Positions 53,800 through 61,633 of a stretch of 64,000 bases of DNA are shown one piece after another. Where the stretch lies: NCBI GenBank assembly GCA_937873665.1, contig CALMYW010000394.1, positions 620,001 to 684,000 on the forward strand. The letters are read 5' to 3'. The notes beneath the pieces are model-generated. The model saw only the letters and a list, made by a program, of their open reading frames with translations, had not been told where the DNA came from and did not search any database. Source of the DNA: an uncultured Sphingorhabdus sp. GTDB taxonomy: Bacteria > Pseudomonadota > Alphaproteobacteria > Sphingomonadales > Sphingomonadaceae. Made by a program: the position numbers and the translations under genes. How positions within the stretch are numbered: position 1 is the first letter of the stretch; each line of letters opens with the position of its first letter.

Positions 53800-53814
53800 T
53801 TAAGACGAAATTAA
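53800..53814 (+). promoter_or_regulatory. CtrA box upstream of ctrA (autoregulation)
   Basis: TTAA-GACGAAA-TTAA (followed by CC) matches the CtrA consensus TTAA-N7-TTAAC. It lies 106 bases upstream of the ctrA start codon, which fits direct autoregulation as known in Caulobacter. Confidence 0.82.
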
Positions 53815-53919
53815 CCTTTTCAGTTCATTTCCCTTATGGTTAATAACGATCGATGGCTGCGTCGCCGCTTCGGGCAGCACAGGCATCGGGGGTTGCAAAA
53901 GCAAAGAGGGGCCAGCCGC

Positions 53920-54621
53920 ATGCGCGTGTTGCTGATTGAAGACGAACCGACCACCGCGAAAGCCATCGAGATGATGCTCGCGACCGAAGGGTTTAATGTC
54001 TATTCGACCGATCTGGGCGAGGAAGGCCTCGATCTCGGTAAACTCTATGATTACGATATCATCCTTCTCGACCTCAACCTGCCCGACATGCATGGTTATG
54101 ACGTCCTGAAGAAGCTGCGCGTCGCCAAGGTGCAGACGCCGGTGCTCATTCTCTCCGGTATTTCGGAAATGGACAGCAAGGTTCGCTCCTTCGGCTTTGG
54201 CGCCGACGATTATGTAACCAAGCCGTTCCACCGCGAAGAACTGGTCGCCCGTATCCATGCAGTTGTGCGCCGTTCGAAGGGCCACAGCCAGTCGGTCATC
54301 CGCACCGGCAAGCTGGCGGTCAATCTGGATGCCAAGACCGTCGAAGTTGACGGCAGCCGCGTCCACCTGACCGGCAAGGAATATGCGATGCTCGAGCTGC
54401 TTTCGCTGCGCAAGGGCACCACACTGACCAAGGAAATGTTCCTGAACCACCTATATGGCGGCATGGACGAACCCGAACTCAAGATTATCGACGTGTTCAT
54501 CTGCAAGCTGCGCAAGAAACTGGCGCTGGCCTGCGGTGGCGAGAATTACATCGAGACCGTGTGGGGCCGTGGCTATGTGCTACGCGACCTGGAAGACATG
54601 GATCAGCCGCTGGTCGCCTGA
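53920..54621 (+). CDS. ctrA: Cell-cycle response regulator CtrA
   Basis: OmpR-type master regulator of the alphaproteobacterial cell cycle (233 aa). The receiver opens [20 protein letters not shown], with phospho-acceptor Asp51 in [15 protein letters not shown] and the strongly conserved [17 protein letters not shown]. The winged-helix DNA-binding domain ends [17 protein letters not shown]. The length matches Caulobacter CtrA. The last residues are PLVA, where Caulobacter CtrA ends in Ala-Ala, the ClpXP-relevant tail. ATG 53920 gives the conserved N-terminus. Upstream lie GANTC sites and a CtrA box; an intrinsic terminator follows. With cpdR in the same window, two parts of the CtrA control circuit are present. 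Confidence 0.96.
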   Translation: MRVLLIEDEPTTAKAIEMMLATEGFNVYSTDLGEEGLDLGKLYDYDIILLDLNLPDMHGYDVLKKLRVAKVQTPVLILSGISEMDSKVRSFGFGADDYVTKPFHREELVARIHAVVRRSKGHSQSVIRTGKLAVNLDAKTVEVDGSRVHLTGKEYAMLELLSLRKGTTLTKEMFLNHLYGGMDEPELKIIDVFICKLRKKLALACGGENYIETVWGRGYVLRDLEDMDQPLVA

Positions 54622-54655
54622 ACCGATAGCCATATTACCCCGGCAGTAGTTTGAG

Positions 54656-54688
54656 AAAGGGCGGTGTTGAGAGTCACCGCCCTTTTTT
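54656..54688 (+). terminator. Rho-independent terminator after ctrA
   Basis: An 8-bp stem (GGGCGGTG/CACCGCCC) with an 8-base loop is followed by T6 and preceded by A3, 38 bases after the ctrA stop codon. Confidence 0.88.
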
Positions 54689-54719
54689 CGTTGTTCAGCC
54701 TAACTGCCAGCCCGCGGAC

Positions 54720-54810
54720 ACCGTAGCCCTGAGCCTGTCGAAGGGCGGCTGCAGGTTTCAAATGCCATAGTTAGCGGAGGGGCGTGCTTCGACAGGCTCA
54801 GCACTACGGT
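54720..54810. repeat. Paired REP-like palindromes (BIME), family 1, second copy
   Basis: The arms lie at 54720-54746 and 54784-54810, in opposite orientation. The left arm begins ACCGTAG and has the stem GCCCT/AGGGC; the right arm has the stem GTGCT/AGCAC around the same loop TCGACAGGCTC, so changes on the two sides of the stem compensate each other. The pair lies between convergent ctrA and a metallophosphatase gene. Related to 8165-8247. Confidence 0.85.
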
Positions 54811-54819
54811 ATTCCATCG

Positions 54820-55596
54820 CTAGGTCTGCAAATACCAACGATCCGCGCCTTCGAGGCCTATCGCGGTCAGCTTGCCGCTGGCATAGGCGCCGGTATCGAT
54901 CCCGATGCGCGAGCCGCGTTCGTCGATATCGTCATAGATGGTGTGGCCATAAACGATCACCTTTTCGAGATCGCCGCGCTGGCCGACAAATTCGTCACGG
55001 ATCCAGCGCAGGTCGCTCTTGCGCTGCTCTGACAGGGAAACACCGGGACGGATGCCGGCATGGACGAAGGCGTAATCGCCCAGCACAATCATATCCTCAA
55101 AGCTTTCAAGAAAAGCCAGATGCGCCTCCGGAACCAGCGTCGCGAGTCGCTCAGCCAGTTGCTCGATATCAAGTTCGATATATTCGGCGCGGGTGATGGG
55201 GTAGCTTTGCAATGTGGCGTCGCCGCCAATCTTCAGGAAGAAGCGCAACGTCTTGGTGTCGCGCTCACGGCAGGCCTTTAGGAACACCTCTTCATGGTTG
55301 CCCATCAGGTAACGGACGGTACGCCCTTGCCCGCGCAGCGCCATCGCCGTGTCGATAACACCTGCACTGTCTGACCCGCGATCGACCAAGTCACCGAGGA
55401 AAACAATCTGCGTATCCGCTGCACCGCGCGCCTGATCATCGGCGTCGATCTTTGCCAGCAGTGCCTGCAACAGGTCGTTACGGCCATGAATGTCGCCAAT
55501 CGCATACACGCGCATACCATCCGGCACCCGCGCGGTATCGAGCGGACGGGACGGTGCGGCTTTCTTGAACAGGCGACCCAGCATGGTGCGCGCCAT
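54820..55596 (-). CDS. Metallophosphoesterase (PPP-type protein phosphatase-like)
   Basis: Calcineurin-like phosphatase of the serine/threonine bacterial type (258 aa), cytoplasmic. The metal motifs are in order: GDIHGRNDLL, GDLVDRGSDS and GNHEEVFL, and later VHAGIRPG and YGHTIYDDIDE-type His residues. It resembles PrpA/PrpE-like or diadenosine-tetraphosphatase-like enzymes; the target is unknown. It ends only 9 bases from the repeat pair 54720-54810 and is convergent with ctrA; no cell-cycle role can be assumed from this. Confidence 0.9.
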   Translation of the reverse strand: MARTMLGRLFKKAAPSRPLDTARVPDGMRVYAIGDIHGRNDLLQALLAKIDADDQARGAADTQIVFLGDLVDRGSDSAGVIDTAMALRGQGRTVRYLMGNHEEVFLKACRERDTKTLRFFLKIGGDATLQSYPITRAEYIELDIEQLAERLATLVPEAHLAFLESFEDMIVLGDYAFVHAGIRPGVSLSEQRKSDLRWIRDEFVGQRGDLEKVIVYGHTIYDDIDERGSRIGIDTGAYASGKLTAIGLEGADRWYLQT

Positions 55597-55632
55597 ATAG
55601 GGTCGGGATATGATTTTCGGAAGGGCTTTATC

Positions 55633-55728
55633 CCCCTCCCGTTAACGGGAGGGGTTAGGGGAGGGGCGAGCGAAGCGAGCTTGTGCTACCACAGGCCCTC
55701 CCCCGGCCCCTCCCGCAAGCGGGAGGGG
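55633..55728. repeat. Paired hairpin repeats, family 2 (CCCTCCCG type)
   Basis: Two inverted 33-base arms, 55633-55665 and 55696-55728. Each has a strong hairpin (CCCCTCCCG-loop-CGGGAGGGG) followed by GGGGAGGG in the same direction; the loops differ (TTAA versus CAAG). It lies downstream of the saccharopine-dehydrogenase-like gene. A single related copy lies at 47777-47816, and remnants (CCCCTCCCGTTAACG) at about 16629-16644. Confidence 0.8.
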
Positions 55729-55735
55729 TGATAAC

Positions 55736-56923
55736 TTAGTTTTCAGCGGTAAAGGTCAGCCCGGCATGCGCCTGCAACCGCGCGACAAGCTTTGCGCCAA
55801 GCGCTGCACCGGGCGTAGTGACTCCGCCTTCACCGTCATTCTCGGCAAGGCCAAGCGCGGTTTCGGCGATCATCTTGGATGTCGATCCATAGCCCGGGTC
55901 CTTGTCGCCCTTCACCGAATAGAGCGCACGCTTGCCATCGGGATATTCGCCGACAAACAGTACGTCATAAAAGCCATTTTCGCGCTCTTCCTTGGTCGGG
56001 CCTTCACCGGGTTTCGGCCCCCCTTCGCCAAATGGTGCCTTGATGGCTTTGGCCAGCCCCTCGGCAGCCTGCTTGCCCATCTCGCCGGGGCTGGTCAGCA
56101 CCATCTCGTCATAGCGCAGGTCCGCACCCCAGGGGTGGCCGAGCAGGAAGTTCGTCCGGTGGACATTCTTGGTGTTGATCGCCGCCATGATGAACGGCGC
56201 GGCCCAGCTTCCCAGATGGTCGTCATATTCGGGGATCATGCCGGTAGGCTGGTTGGGTCCATCAAAGCCCGGCGTCAGGCCGAACGGGCTGAGCATATAG
56301 GGTGTCAGTGTGGGGTGCTTGGCGAGCGTCTTCAGCGTTTCCTTCAAGCTTGCTGCCGTACCGCCGGAAAAGCCCCCCTGCATCGCGCGAACGCGGCCTT
56401 TAACGCGAGGCGCAGGTGCACCGAATTTCTCGGTCGCATGTTTTTGCAGCATGAGTACGCCCAGATCGAACGGGATCGAATCGAAGCCCGACGAGAAAGT
56501 GATGCGCGCGCCGCTCGCTTTGGCGGCATCGTGATATTTGTCGATCATCTGGCGCATCCAAACCGGTTCACCGCACAGGTCGGTATAGTCGGTGCCGGCA
56601 TCGACACAGGCCTTTACCAGTGGCTCGCCATAAAGCTGATAGGGTCCAACGGTGGTCAGCACCACCTTGGTGCGCTTGGCCATAGCCGCCAGCGAAGCAG
56701 GATCGTCGGCATCGGCGACCACCAATGGCGTGTCCTTTGGTGCGCCTAAAAGATCGCGCACCTCCTCCAGCTTGGTCAGCGAACGTCCGGCCATCGCCCA
56801 GCGCCAAGGCCAGACATCAACGCCGCCTTCGGCCTGTTTAGCCAGATATTCGGCAACCAACCGGCCGGTATAGCCAGTCGCACCATAGACGATGACATCA
56901 AATTCGCATGCTTCCTTGGGCAT
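55736..56923 (-). CDS. Saccharopine dehydrogenase-like (trans-acting enoyl reductase type) protein
   Basis: Rossmann-fold oxidoreductase (395 aa) of the saccharopine dehydrogenase NADP-binding family, close to the trans-acting enoyl reductase group. The dinucleotide motif is VIVYGATGYTGRLVAEYLA; RSLTKLEEVRDLLGA follows, and the later YELYGEPLVKACVDAGTDYTDLCGE-type stretch (here LYGEPLVKACVDAGTDYTDL) is diagnostic. True saccharopine dehydrogenase in lysine metabolism is not implied. The C-terminus has no membrane helix that I can see. It is upstream of a hairpin repeat pair and downstream of the amber-interrupted gene. Confidence 0.88.
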   Translation of the reverse strand: MPKEACEFDVIVYGATGYTGRLVAEYLAKQAEGGVDVWPWRWAMAGRSLTKLEEVRDLLGAPKDTPLVVADADDPASLAAMAKRTKVVLTTVGPYQLYGEPLVKACVDAGTDYTDLCGEPVWMRQMIDKYHDAAKASGARITFSSGFDSIPFDLGVLMLQKHATEKFGAPAPRVKGRVRAMQGGFSGGTAASLKETLKTLAKHPTLTPYMLSPFGLTPGFDGPNQPTGMIPEYDDHLGSWAAPFIMAAINTKNVHRTNFLLGHPWGADLRYDEMVLTSPGEMGKQAAEGLAKAIKAPFGEGGPKPGEGPTKEERENGFYDVLFVGEYPDGKRALYSVKGDKDPGYGSTSKMIAETALGLAENDGEGGVTTPGAALGAKLVARLQAHAGLTFTAEN

Positions 56924-57012
56924 AACTCTCTCCTGATTCTGCTTTGAAGAGAGTGATGCGCGGCCGCCACCCGAATGTCAAAAGCGGGTTTTGGCTGTGG
57001 CGGCGCGCTACG

Positions 57013-57750
57013 TCATTTTATCGGAGGCGCTGTCTCTTCCGCGCGGGTCTTGACCGTCGCCCTCGGAGCCGGTCCATCGATGATCGCAGGGTCGCCGTTG
57101 TAAAGGATCGTCACCGGCACCTTGCGTGCAACAAATCCAGCATAAGTCTTGCCTGCCAGCACCGAATTGGCCTTGGAATCCATCTTGCACCAAGCGACGA
57201 GGTTGACGGTAACATCCATGTCAAATGCCTGCGTTTCGCGCAGATATTCGGCGGCTGTGTTGCCCTTGGCGACATAGGCCTTGAGCTTCTGTTCATAATC
57301 TCGCGCTGGATTGAAGGTCAGATCAATCGCCGCACCGGTGTCGCGGCGCGAAACATTGAGCTGCACCTCCAACGATACATCAGCATCGCTTCGGCCAGCT
57401 ACATTGGTCTGCTTGGCCGTTTTGCCCCAGCTGTTGACGACCATCATGTCGTTATTGTGCAGAAAGCCCTTGCCAATAATCGCCTGTACAGCCGTCAACC
57501 GCGCGCCCTGCTTGCAAAACACCTATCCGGTGACCGTGAAGCGCGGATTGTTGCCGGTCACTACAAGATCGCGCTTCGACGCAATCTTGGAGGATGACAT
57601 ATTCTTAAGCCCCAGCGAGCCGGGCGATATAGGCTTGGTGATCGAAACGCTGCCGACCGTAAAACCGAAATGGGTTTCATCGGCCGCGCTGTCGTCGATC
57701 GGCATTGCAAATATCATGAGTGCCAAAGTGGGGGTCAGTTTTCTGTTCAT
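57013..57750 (-). pseudogene. Exported protein gene interrupted by an in-frame amber codon
   Basis: One reading frame from ATG 57750 to a stop at 57013 is broken only by TAG at 57523-57525. The N-terminal part (75 residues) has a signal peptide (MNRKLTPTLALMIFAMPIDDSAAD) and GFTVGSVSITKPISPG; after the TAG the same frame continues with KQGARLTAVQAII... for 168 codons to a natural stop. AGGAGGG lies 5 bases before the ATG. The two halves make one protein of about 245 aa of a family I cannot name. The halves are not separate genes: GTG 57522 directly after the TAG has no ribosome-binding site. Nonsense mutation, sequencing error or read-through are the options. Confidence 0.78.
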
Positions 57751-57826
57751 GGGGTCCCTCCTCCCGTTCAATAGGATTAGAGTGACACTCTAGAACTGAA
57801 TACGCAATGAATGATTTTTTACATGT

Positions 57827-59002
57827 TCAGAAATTATATTGGCGGCTCGCCAGATCGAACATGATCTCTTCCGATCCGCCACCGATCGCCATCACACGCA
57901 CCTCGCGGTAGATGCGCTCGACGCGGCAGCCGCGCATGAAGCTGGCACCGCCGAGGATCTGGCAAGCCTCGCGTGCGCAATACTCCATCGTGCGGGTCGC
58001 CTGAACTTTAAGCAGCGCAAAATCGCCGGGGAAGGCCTTGCCCTCGCGCACGCTCCACGCGCATTGGTCAATCCACGCTTGCGTCGTGTTGATCTGGCGC
58101 AGCATGTCGGCCAGCTTGTGGCGGATGGCCTGGTTGCGAATCAGCGGCTTGCCGAAAACTTCACGCTGCTGCGCCCAATCAAGGGCATCTTCGAAACAGA
58201 CGCGCGCATAGGCCGCAGCCTGCTGCGCCATGCCCAATCGCTCTCCGTTGAAATTGCGCATGATGCCCATGAAGCCGCCATTTTCGGGGCCAATCAGATT
58301 TTCTGCGGGCACCTCTACATTGTCAAAATGCAGCGTCGCGGTGTCCGAAGCGTGCCATCCCATTTTGGCGAGCGCGGTGCGGCTGAATCCCGGTCGATCA
58401 GTTTCGATTAGGAGCAGCGACACGGCACCCATTCCCGGCCCGCCGGTGCGCACCGCCGTCGTCACATAGTCGGCACGCATGCCGCTGGTGATATAGGTCT
58501 TGCTGCCATTGACGATATAGGATGCGCCCTTGCGCTCGGCTTTGGTTTTCAGGTTCGCGACGTCCGAGCCGCCGGAAGGCTCGGTGATACCAAGCGAGAT
58601 GATCTTTTCACCGGCAAGTACGGCGGGCGCGATACGTTGCTTCATTTCCTCGCTGCCCATGGCGAGGATCGGCGGCAGGCCGATGCCATGCGTCATCAGC
58701 GAGGCGGGAATACCGCCCGCACCGGGGCGGCACATTTCCTCGCTCTGCACCAGCGAGTGGAAGATATCGAAGCCGTTGCTGCCCGTGCCGCCAAATTCGG
58801 CAGGATAGCCAAGGCCCAATATTCCCGCCTCAGCTGCCTTTTTGTGCAGGCTGCGCGGCAGCTCGCCTGCAGCCTCCCATGCATCTACATTAGGCAGGAT
58901 TTCGCGTTCGACGAAACGACGAACCGTGTCGCACACCGCCTCATGGCTTTCATCATAATAAGGCGAACGGGCGCGCCATTGGTCAAATAAAGGGGATGTC
59001 AT
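57827..59002 (-). CDS. Acyl-CoA dehydrogenase
   Basis: FAD-dependent acyl-CoA dehydrogenase (391 aa) for beta-oxidation or branched-chain degradation. Recognisable regions are LGLGYPAEFGGTG, LGITEPSGGSDVANLKTKA with the flavin/substrate loop, SKTYITSGMRADYVTTAVRTG, and the C-terminal QILGGASFMRGCRVERIYREVRVMAIGGGSEEIMFDLA. The chain length specificity is not clear. It is downstream of dcd by 82 bases; a symmetric TTAATCG-CT-CGATTAA lies in that gap (59037-59052). No electron-transfer flavoprotein genes are near. Confidence 0.93.
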   Translation of the reverse strand: MTSPLFDQWRARSPYYDESHEAVCDTVRRFVEREILPNVDAWEAAGELPRSLHKKAAEAGILGLGYPAEFGGTGSNGFDIFHSLVQSEEMCRPGAGGIPASLMTHGIGLPPILAMGSEEMKQRIAPAVLAGEKIISLGITEPSGGSDVANLKTKAERKGASYIVNGSKTYITSGMRADYVTTAVRTGGPGMGAVSLLLIETDRPGFSRTALAKMGWHASDTATLHFDNVEVPAENLIGPENGGFMGIMRNFNGERLGMAQQAAAYARVCFEDALDWAQQREVFGKPLIRNQAIRHKLADMLRQINTTQAWIDQCAWSVREGKAFPGDFALLKVQATRTMEYCAREACQILGGASFMRGCRVERIYREVRVMAIGGGSEEIMFDLASRQYNF

Positions 59003-59084
59003 CTGGGCTTCTCCTGCATCTGCATTTGCCCCATGCTTAATCGCTCGATTAAATTGAGCAAGCCAGCAATGAGGCGTCAGCAGA

Positions 59085-59639
59085 TTACAGGCGCGGCAGT
59101 GTCACACCCTTCTGCCCCATATATTTGCCTGCGCGGTCGGCATAGCTGGTCTCGCACGGTTCATTGCCTTGCAGGAAGAGGAACTGGCACGCGCCCTCAT
59201 TGGCATAGATTTTCGCGGGCAGCGGGGTGGTGTTTGAAAATTCGAGCGTAACATGCCCTTCCCAGCCTGGCTCGAGCGGGGTGACATTCACGATGATGCC
59301 GCAACGGGCATAAGTGCTCTTACCCAAACAGATCACGAGCACGTCGCGCGGCACGCGGAAATATTCGACGGTGCGGGCAAGCGCAAAGCTGTTCGGCGGG
59401 ATGATGCAGACATCGGTTTCGCGGTCGACAAAGCTTTTGGGATCAAATTCCTTGGGGTCGACGACGCTCGAATCAACATTGGTGAAAATCTTGAATTCCG
59501 GCGCAACACGCGCGTCATAGCCGTAAGAAGACAGGCCATAGCTGATGCATCCATCGCGGCGCTGCGCCTCGACAAACGGCTCGATCATCCCGTTTTCGAG
59601 CGCCTGCTGCCTGATCCACTTGTCCGAAAGAATTGCCAT
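59085..59639 (-). CDS. dcd: dCTP deaminase
   Basis: Trimeric enzyme (184 aa) that deaminates dCTP to dUTP, supplying dUMP for thymidylate. The signatures [38 protein letters not shown] and the active-site [30 protein letters not shown] are intact, and the C-terminal [12 protein letters not shown] is normal. It is 137 bases from cdd, with a repeat pair (59663-59748) in the gap, so pyrimidine deaminase genes cluster here. Confidence 0.95.
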   Translation of the reverse strand: MAILSDKWIRQQALENGMIEPFVEAQRRDGCISYGLSSYGYDARVAPEFKIFTNVDSSVVDPKEFDPKSFVDRETDVCIIPPNSFALARTVEYFRVPRDVLVICLGKSTYARCGIIVNVTPLEPGWEGHVTLEFSNTTPLPAKIYANEGACQFLFLQGNEPCETSYADRAGKYMGQKGVTLPRL

Positions 59640-59662
59640 ATAGCCCTCAACACTTCACTTCG

Positions 59663-59748
59663 TCACCGCCGCGCAGGCGGGGGTCCAACTCCCGTCGCTT
59701 AAATTTAGAGTTCGGGGGTTGGATTCCCGCCTTCGCGGGAATGACGAA
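59663..59748. repeat. Paired palindromic repeats (BIME), family 3
   Basis: Two imperfect inverted arms of 34 bases (59663-59696 and 59715-59748). The right arm has the strong hairpin TTCCCGCC-TTC-GCGGGAA, seen in many proteobacterial genomes; the left arm has a diverged CCGCC-GCGCAG-GCGG hairpin. It lies between cdd and dcd. Confidence 0.75.
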
Positions 59749-59776
59749 AAAAAGGAAGTGGGAAATTGCTCGACGG

Positions 59777-60220
59777 TCAGCTTTTCAAACTCGCCGGGCC
59801 AAATCCATATGGCAGAAGTTCGGATAGCAGATACGTTTCATAGCCGCTGGCATGCGCGCAATGTATCGGCAGATCGATTGCGTTGAGGTCGGCGACCTCC
59901 TTAATCACCTGGCGGCACCGGCCGCAGGGAGTAATGGAATCAGCACCGATCACCGCTCCGCCCTCGCTTGAACGCGGACCACCCGCCACTGCAACGGCAA
60001 CAATCCGGCGCATCTGACCATCGCTATTGGCCTTGGCGATAGCAACGGTTTCGGCACATAAGGTCATGCCATAGCTGGCATTTTCGAAATTGGCACCGGT
60101 GACAATCTGCCCGTCATCCAGCAACAGCGCCGCGCCGACATGAAAATTCGAATAGGGCGCATAGGCATTATGCGCGGCATCGATTGCCGCACGGACCAGT
60201 TTTTCGTTCATTTCGCTCAT
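59777..60220 (-). CDS. cdd: Cytidine deaminase
   Basis: Zinc-dependent pyrimidine nucleoside salvage enzyme (147 aa, tetrameric type). The catalytic motif is TLCAETVAI and the zinc cysteines are in PCGRCRQVI; ANFENASYGMT binds the nucleoside. ATG 60220 overlaps the stop of the GH25-like gene (ATGA), which places it directly after that gene; a longer ORF starting 6 codons upstream is not needed. It precedes dcd on the same strand. Confidence 0.94.
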   Translation of the reverse strand: MSEMNEKLVRAAIDAAHNAYAPYSNFHVGAALLLDDGQIVTGANFENASYGMTLCAETVAIAKANSDGQMRRIVAVAVAGGPRSSEGGAVIGADSITPCGRCRQVIKEVADLNAIDLPIHCAHASGYETYLLSELLPYGFGPASLKS

Positions 60221-60903
60221 TCGCGCACCACCACCCATTGCACCGGTTCATCCACGCCATCGATACGGCGCTGCGGGTTGGCTGTCCACATCACCCAGGG
60301 GCGCGCAGCATATTCGGGCAACAGCCAGGTCTTTTCGAGCCACACTGTGCGATCGATCGAACTGCTCAACCGGTACTGTTCTTCGAAATCCTGACTGATC
60401 TTCAGAATGGCCGGTTTGCCGAGATGCGCTTCGATCTGCGACAGGAAGGTTGCAACTTCGGAAAGCACCAATGCGCGATCCGGCTTGCTGGCACATGTTT
60501 CGGTAAAACTGAAATCGACCGCTGCCGGCAATGCCGTATCGCTGCGCGCGACTGTTGTGATGAATAGGGTCGCCTGATCGCTTGCAAGCCGGCACAAATC
60601 ATAGCGGTGCATCGGGCCATAGCGCACCCCGGCCTCCCTTGCAGCGGCAACGTTGGCGGCAAATCCGGCATCGCGGTTTTTTGATCCATCGGTTGCCGAC
60701 ACATAGGCAAAATCTACGCCCGTTGCTGCGAGCATGCCCCAATCGAGCTTGCCGTGCGATGCGTCGACGACGATGCCCTGCACCGGATAATCCTCACGCG
60801 AAGGTGCCCAGCCGAGAATGGCGCGCCAAGTGAGAAAAGCGCCTGCCAGCAGCACGAGCATGATCGCGCCCAAACGCCAAAGCCTGAATTTCCCGCTGGC
60901 CAT
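60217..60903 (-). CDS. Glycoside hydrolase family 25-like protein, catalytic site altered
   Basis: Lysozyme-like (GH25, Chalaropsis type) TIM-barrel protein of 228 aa with an N-terminal membrane anchor or signal (residues 10-28, LGAIMLVLLAGAFLTW). The first strand VDASHGKLDWGML corresponds to the usual GIDVSHWQG with its catalytic Asp. The family DxE motif, normally at the end of strand 4, appears here as AAVDFSFTET, so the expected Glu position is Ser while a Glu occurs four residues later. A murein hydrolase role is therefore doubtful; a murein-binding or changed function is possible. It overlaps cdd and lies 27 bases downstream of a UPF0262 gene. Confidence 0.75.
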   Translation of the reverse strand: MASGKFRLWRLGAIMLVLLAGAFLTWRAILGWAPSREDYPVQGIVVDASHGKLDWGMLAATGVDFAYVSATDGSKNRDAGFAANVAAAREAGVRYGPMHRYDLCRLASDQATLFITTVARSDTALPAAVDFSFTETCASKPDRALVLSEVATFLSQIEAHLGKPAILKISQDFEEQYRLSSSIDRTVWLEKTWLLPEYAARPWVMWTANPQRRIDGVDEPVQWVVVRE

Positions 60904-60930
60904 CGCTGTCCTCTAATCCTGCCTGATGGC

Positions 60931-61413
60931 CTATTGCTTGATGTGCAGGACGCAGATCAATGTGAATAATCGCCGCGCTGTCGCAAAATCGACCTCGATC
61001 TTGCCTTCCAGCCGCTCGATCAAAAGCTCCGCCGCGCTGTTGTGCACGCCGCGCCGCGCCATGTCGATTGTCTCGATCTCGGCGGCAGTCGCCTTGCGGA
61101 TCGCCTGATAGTAACTGTCACAGATGGCGAAATATTCGCGCACCGGGCGCTGGAACCGGCCGAGACCCAGGATCAGGGTTTCGTGGGGAGTGCCATCTTC
61201 ACGGGATATATCGAGGACCAGCCGCCCCTCGGTGACGCTCAGCTTCAGCCGGTACGGTCCTGCATAGCCGTCACCCATATCGCGCAGCGGCTTGAAATGG
61301 TTTTCTTCGATCAAGTCAAAGATCGCGACCCGCCGTTCCTGCTCGATATCGGCGTTGCGACGCAATATGGTCGCTTCGTCGAGCTCTACGGATATGATGC
61401 GCGGGTCTGCCAT
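60931..61413 (-). CDS. UPF0262 family protein
   Basis: Conserved alphaproteobacterial protein (160 aa) of the UPF0262 family, function unknown. The typical opening is [10 protein letters not shown], followed by [31 protein letters not shown] and [24 protein letters not shown], which is strongly conserved. No signal peptide. It heads a minus-strand run into the GH25-like gene (27-base gap), cdd and dcd. In other alphaproteobacteria it neighbours replication and nucleotide genes; here dnaB is divergent. Confidence 0.92.
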   Translation of the reverse strand: MADPRIISVELDEATILRRNADIEQERRVAIFDLIEENHFKPLRDMGDGYAGPYRLKLSVTEGRLVLDISREDGTPHETLILGLGRFQRPVREYFAICDSYYQAIRKATAAEIETIDMARRGVHNSAAELLIERLEGKIEVDFATARRLFTLICVLHIKQ

Positions 61414-61462
61414 GGGCTTCCTCTAGCCGATGCGTCGGCAGGGGCAAGAGGTTGCATTCTCC

Positions 61463-61552
61463 CGTCGCCCCTGCGCAAGCAGGGGCCGCCACAAGTTTAC
61501 ATCGCCATCGGATAGCAAACGTCTAGCGGTCCCTGCCTGCGCAGGGACGACG
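61463..61552. repeat. Paired REP-like palindromes (BIME), family 4
   Basis: Two inverted 27-base arms, 61463-61489 and 61526-61552, with 24 of 27 matches. The hairpin stem reads GCCCCTGC/GCAGGGGC in the left arm and GTCCCTGC/GCAGGGAC in the right, so a C-G to T-A change is compensated in the stem. It lies in the divergent gap between UPF0262 and dnaB, upstream of both genes. Confidence 0.82.
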
Positions 61553-61633
61553 CCGGTTTGTCCACAGTTGTTTCAACGACTCTATTTCCGTCGCCCTATT
61601 GCGGTTGTCGCCCCCCTGCGCGATAGCACCCCT

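Larger units (their letters stand above)
53568..53919 (+). promoter_or_regulatory. Control region between TonB receptor 3 and ctrA
   Basis: This 352-base stretch has no gene. It contains the receptor's ribosome-binding site at its left end (minus strand), an AT-rich middle, four GANTC sites within 53750-53792, a CtrA box at 53800-53814, and the ctrA leader with GAGGGG close to the start codon. An open frame beginning at ATG 53836 runs into ctrA, but it adds 28 unconserved residues and is not the start. Confidence 0.8.

Noticed and set aside
57013..57522. A separate gene starting at GTG 57522
   Set aside because: It begins directly after the TAG, in the same frame as the preceding ORF, with no ribosome-binding site, so the two halves are one interrupted gene.
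59037..59052. TTAA-N8-TTAA before the acyl-CoA dehydrogenase gene, considered as a CtrA box
   Set aside because: The spacer is 8 bases; the symmetry TTAATCG-CT-CGATTAA suggests some other operator, if any.
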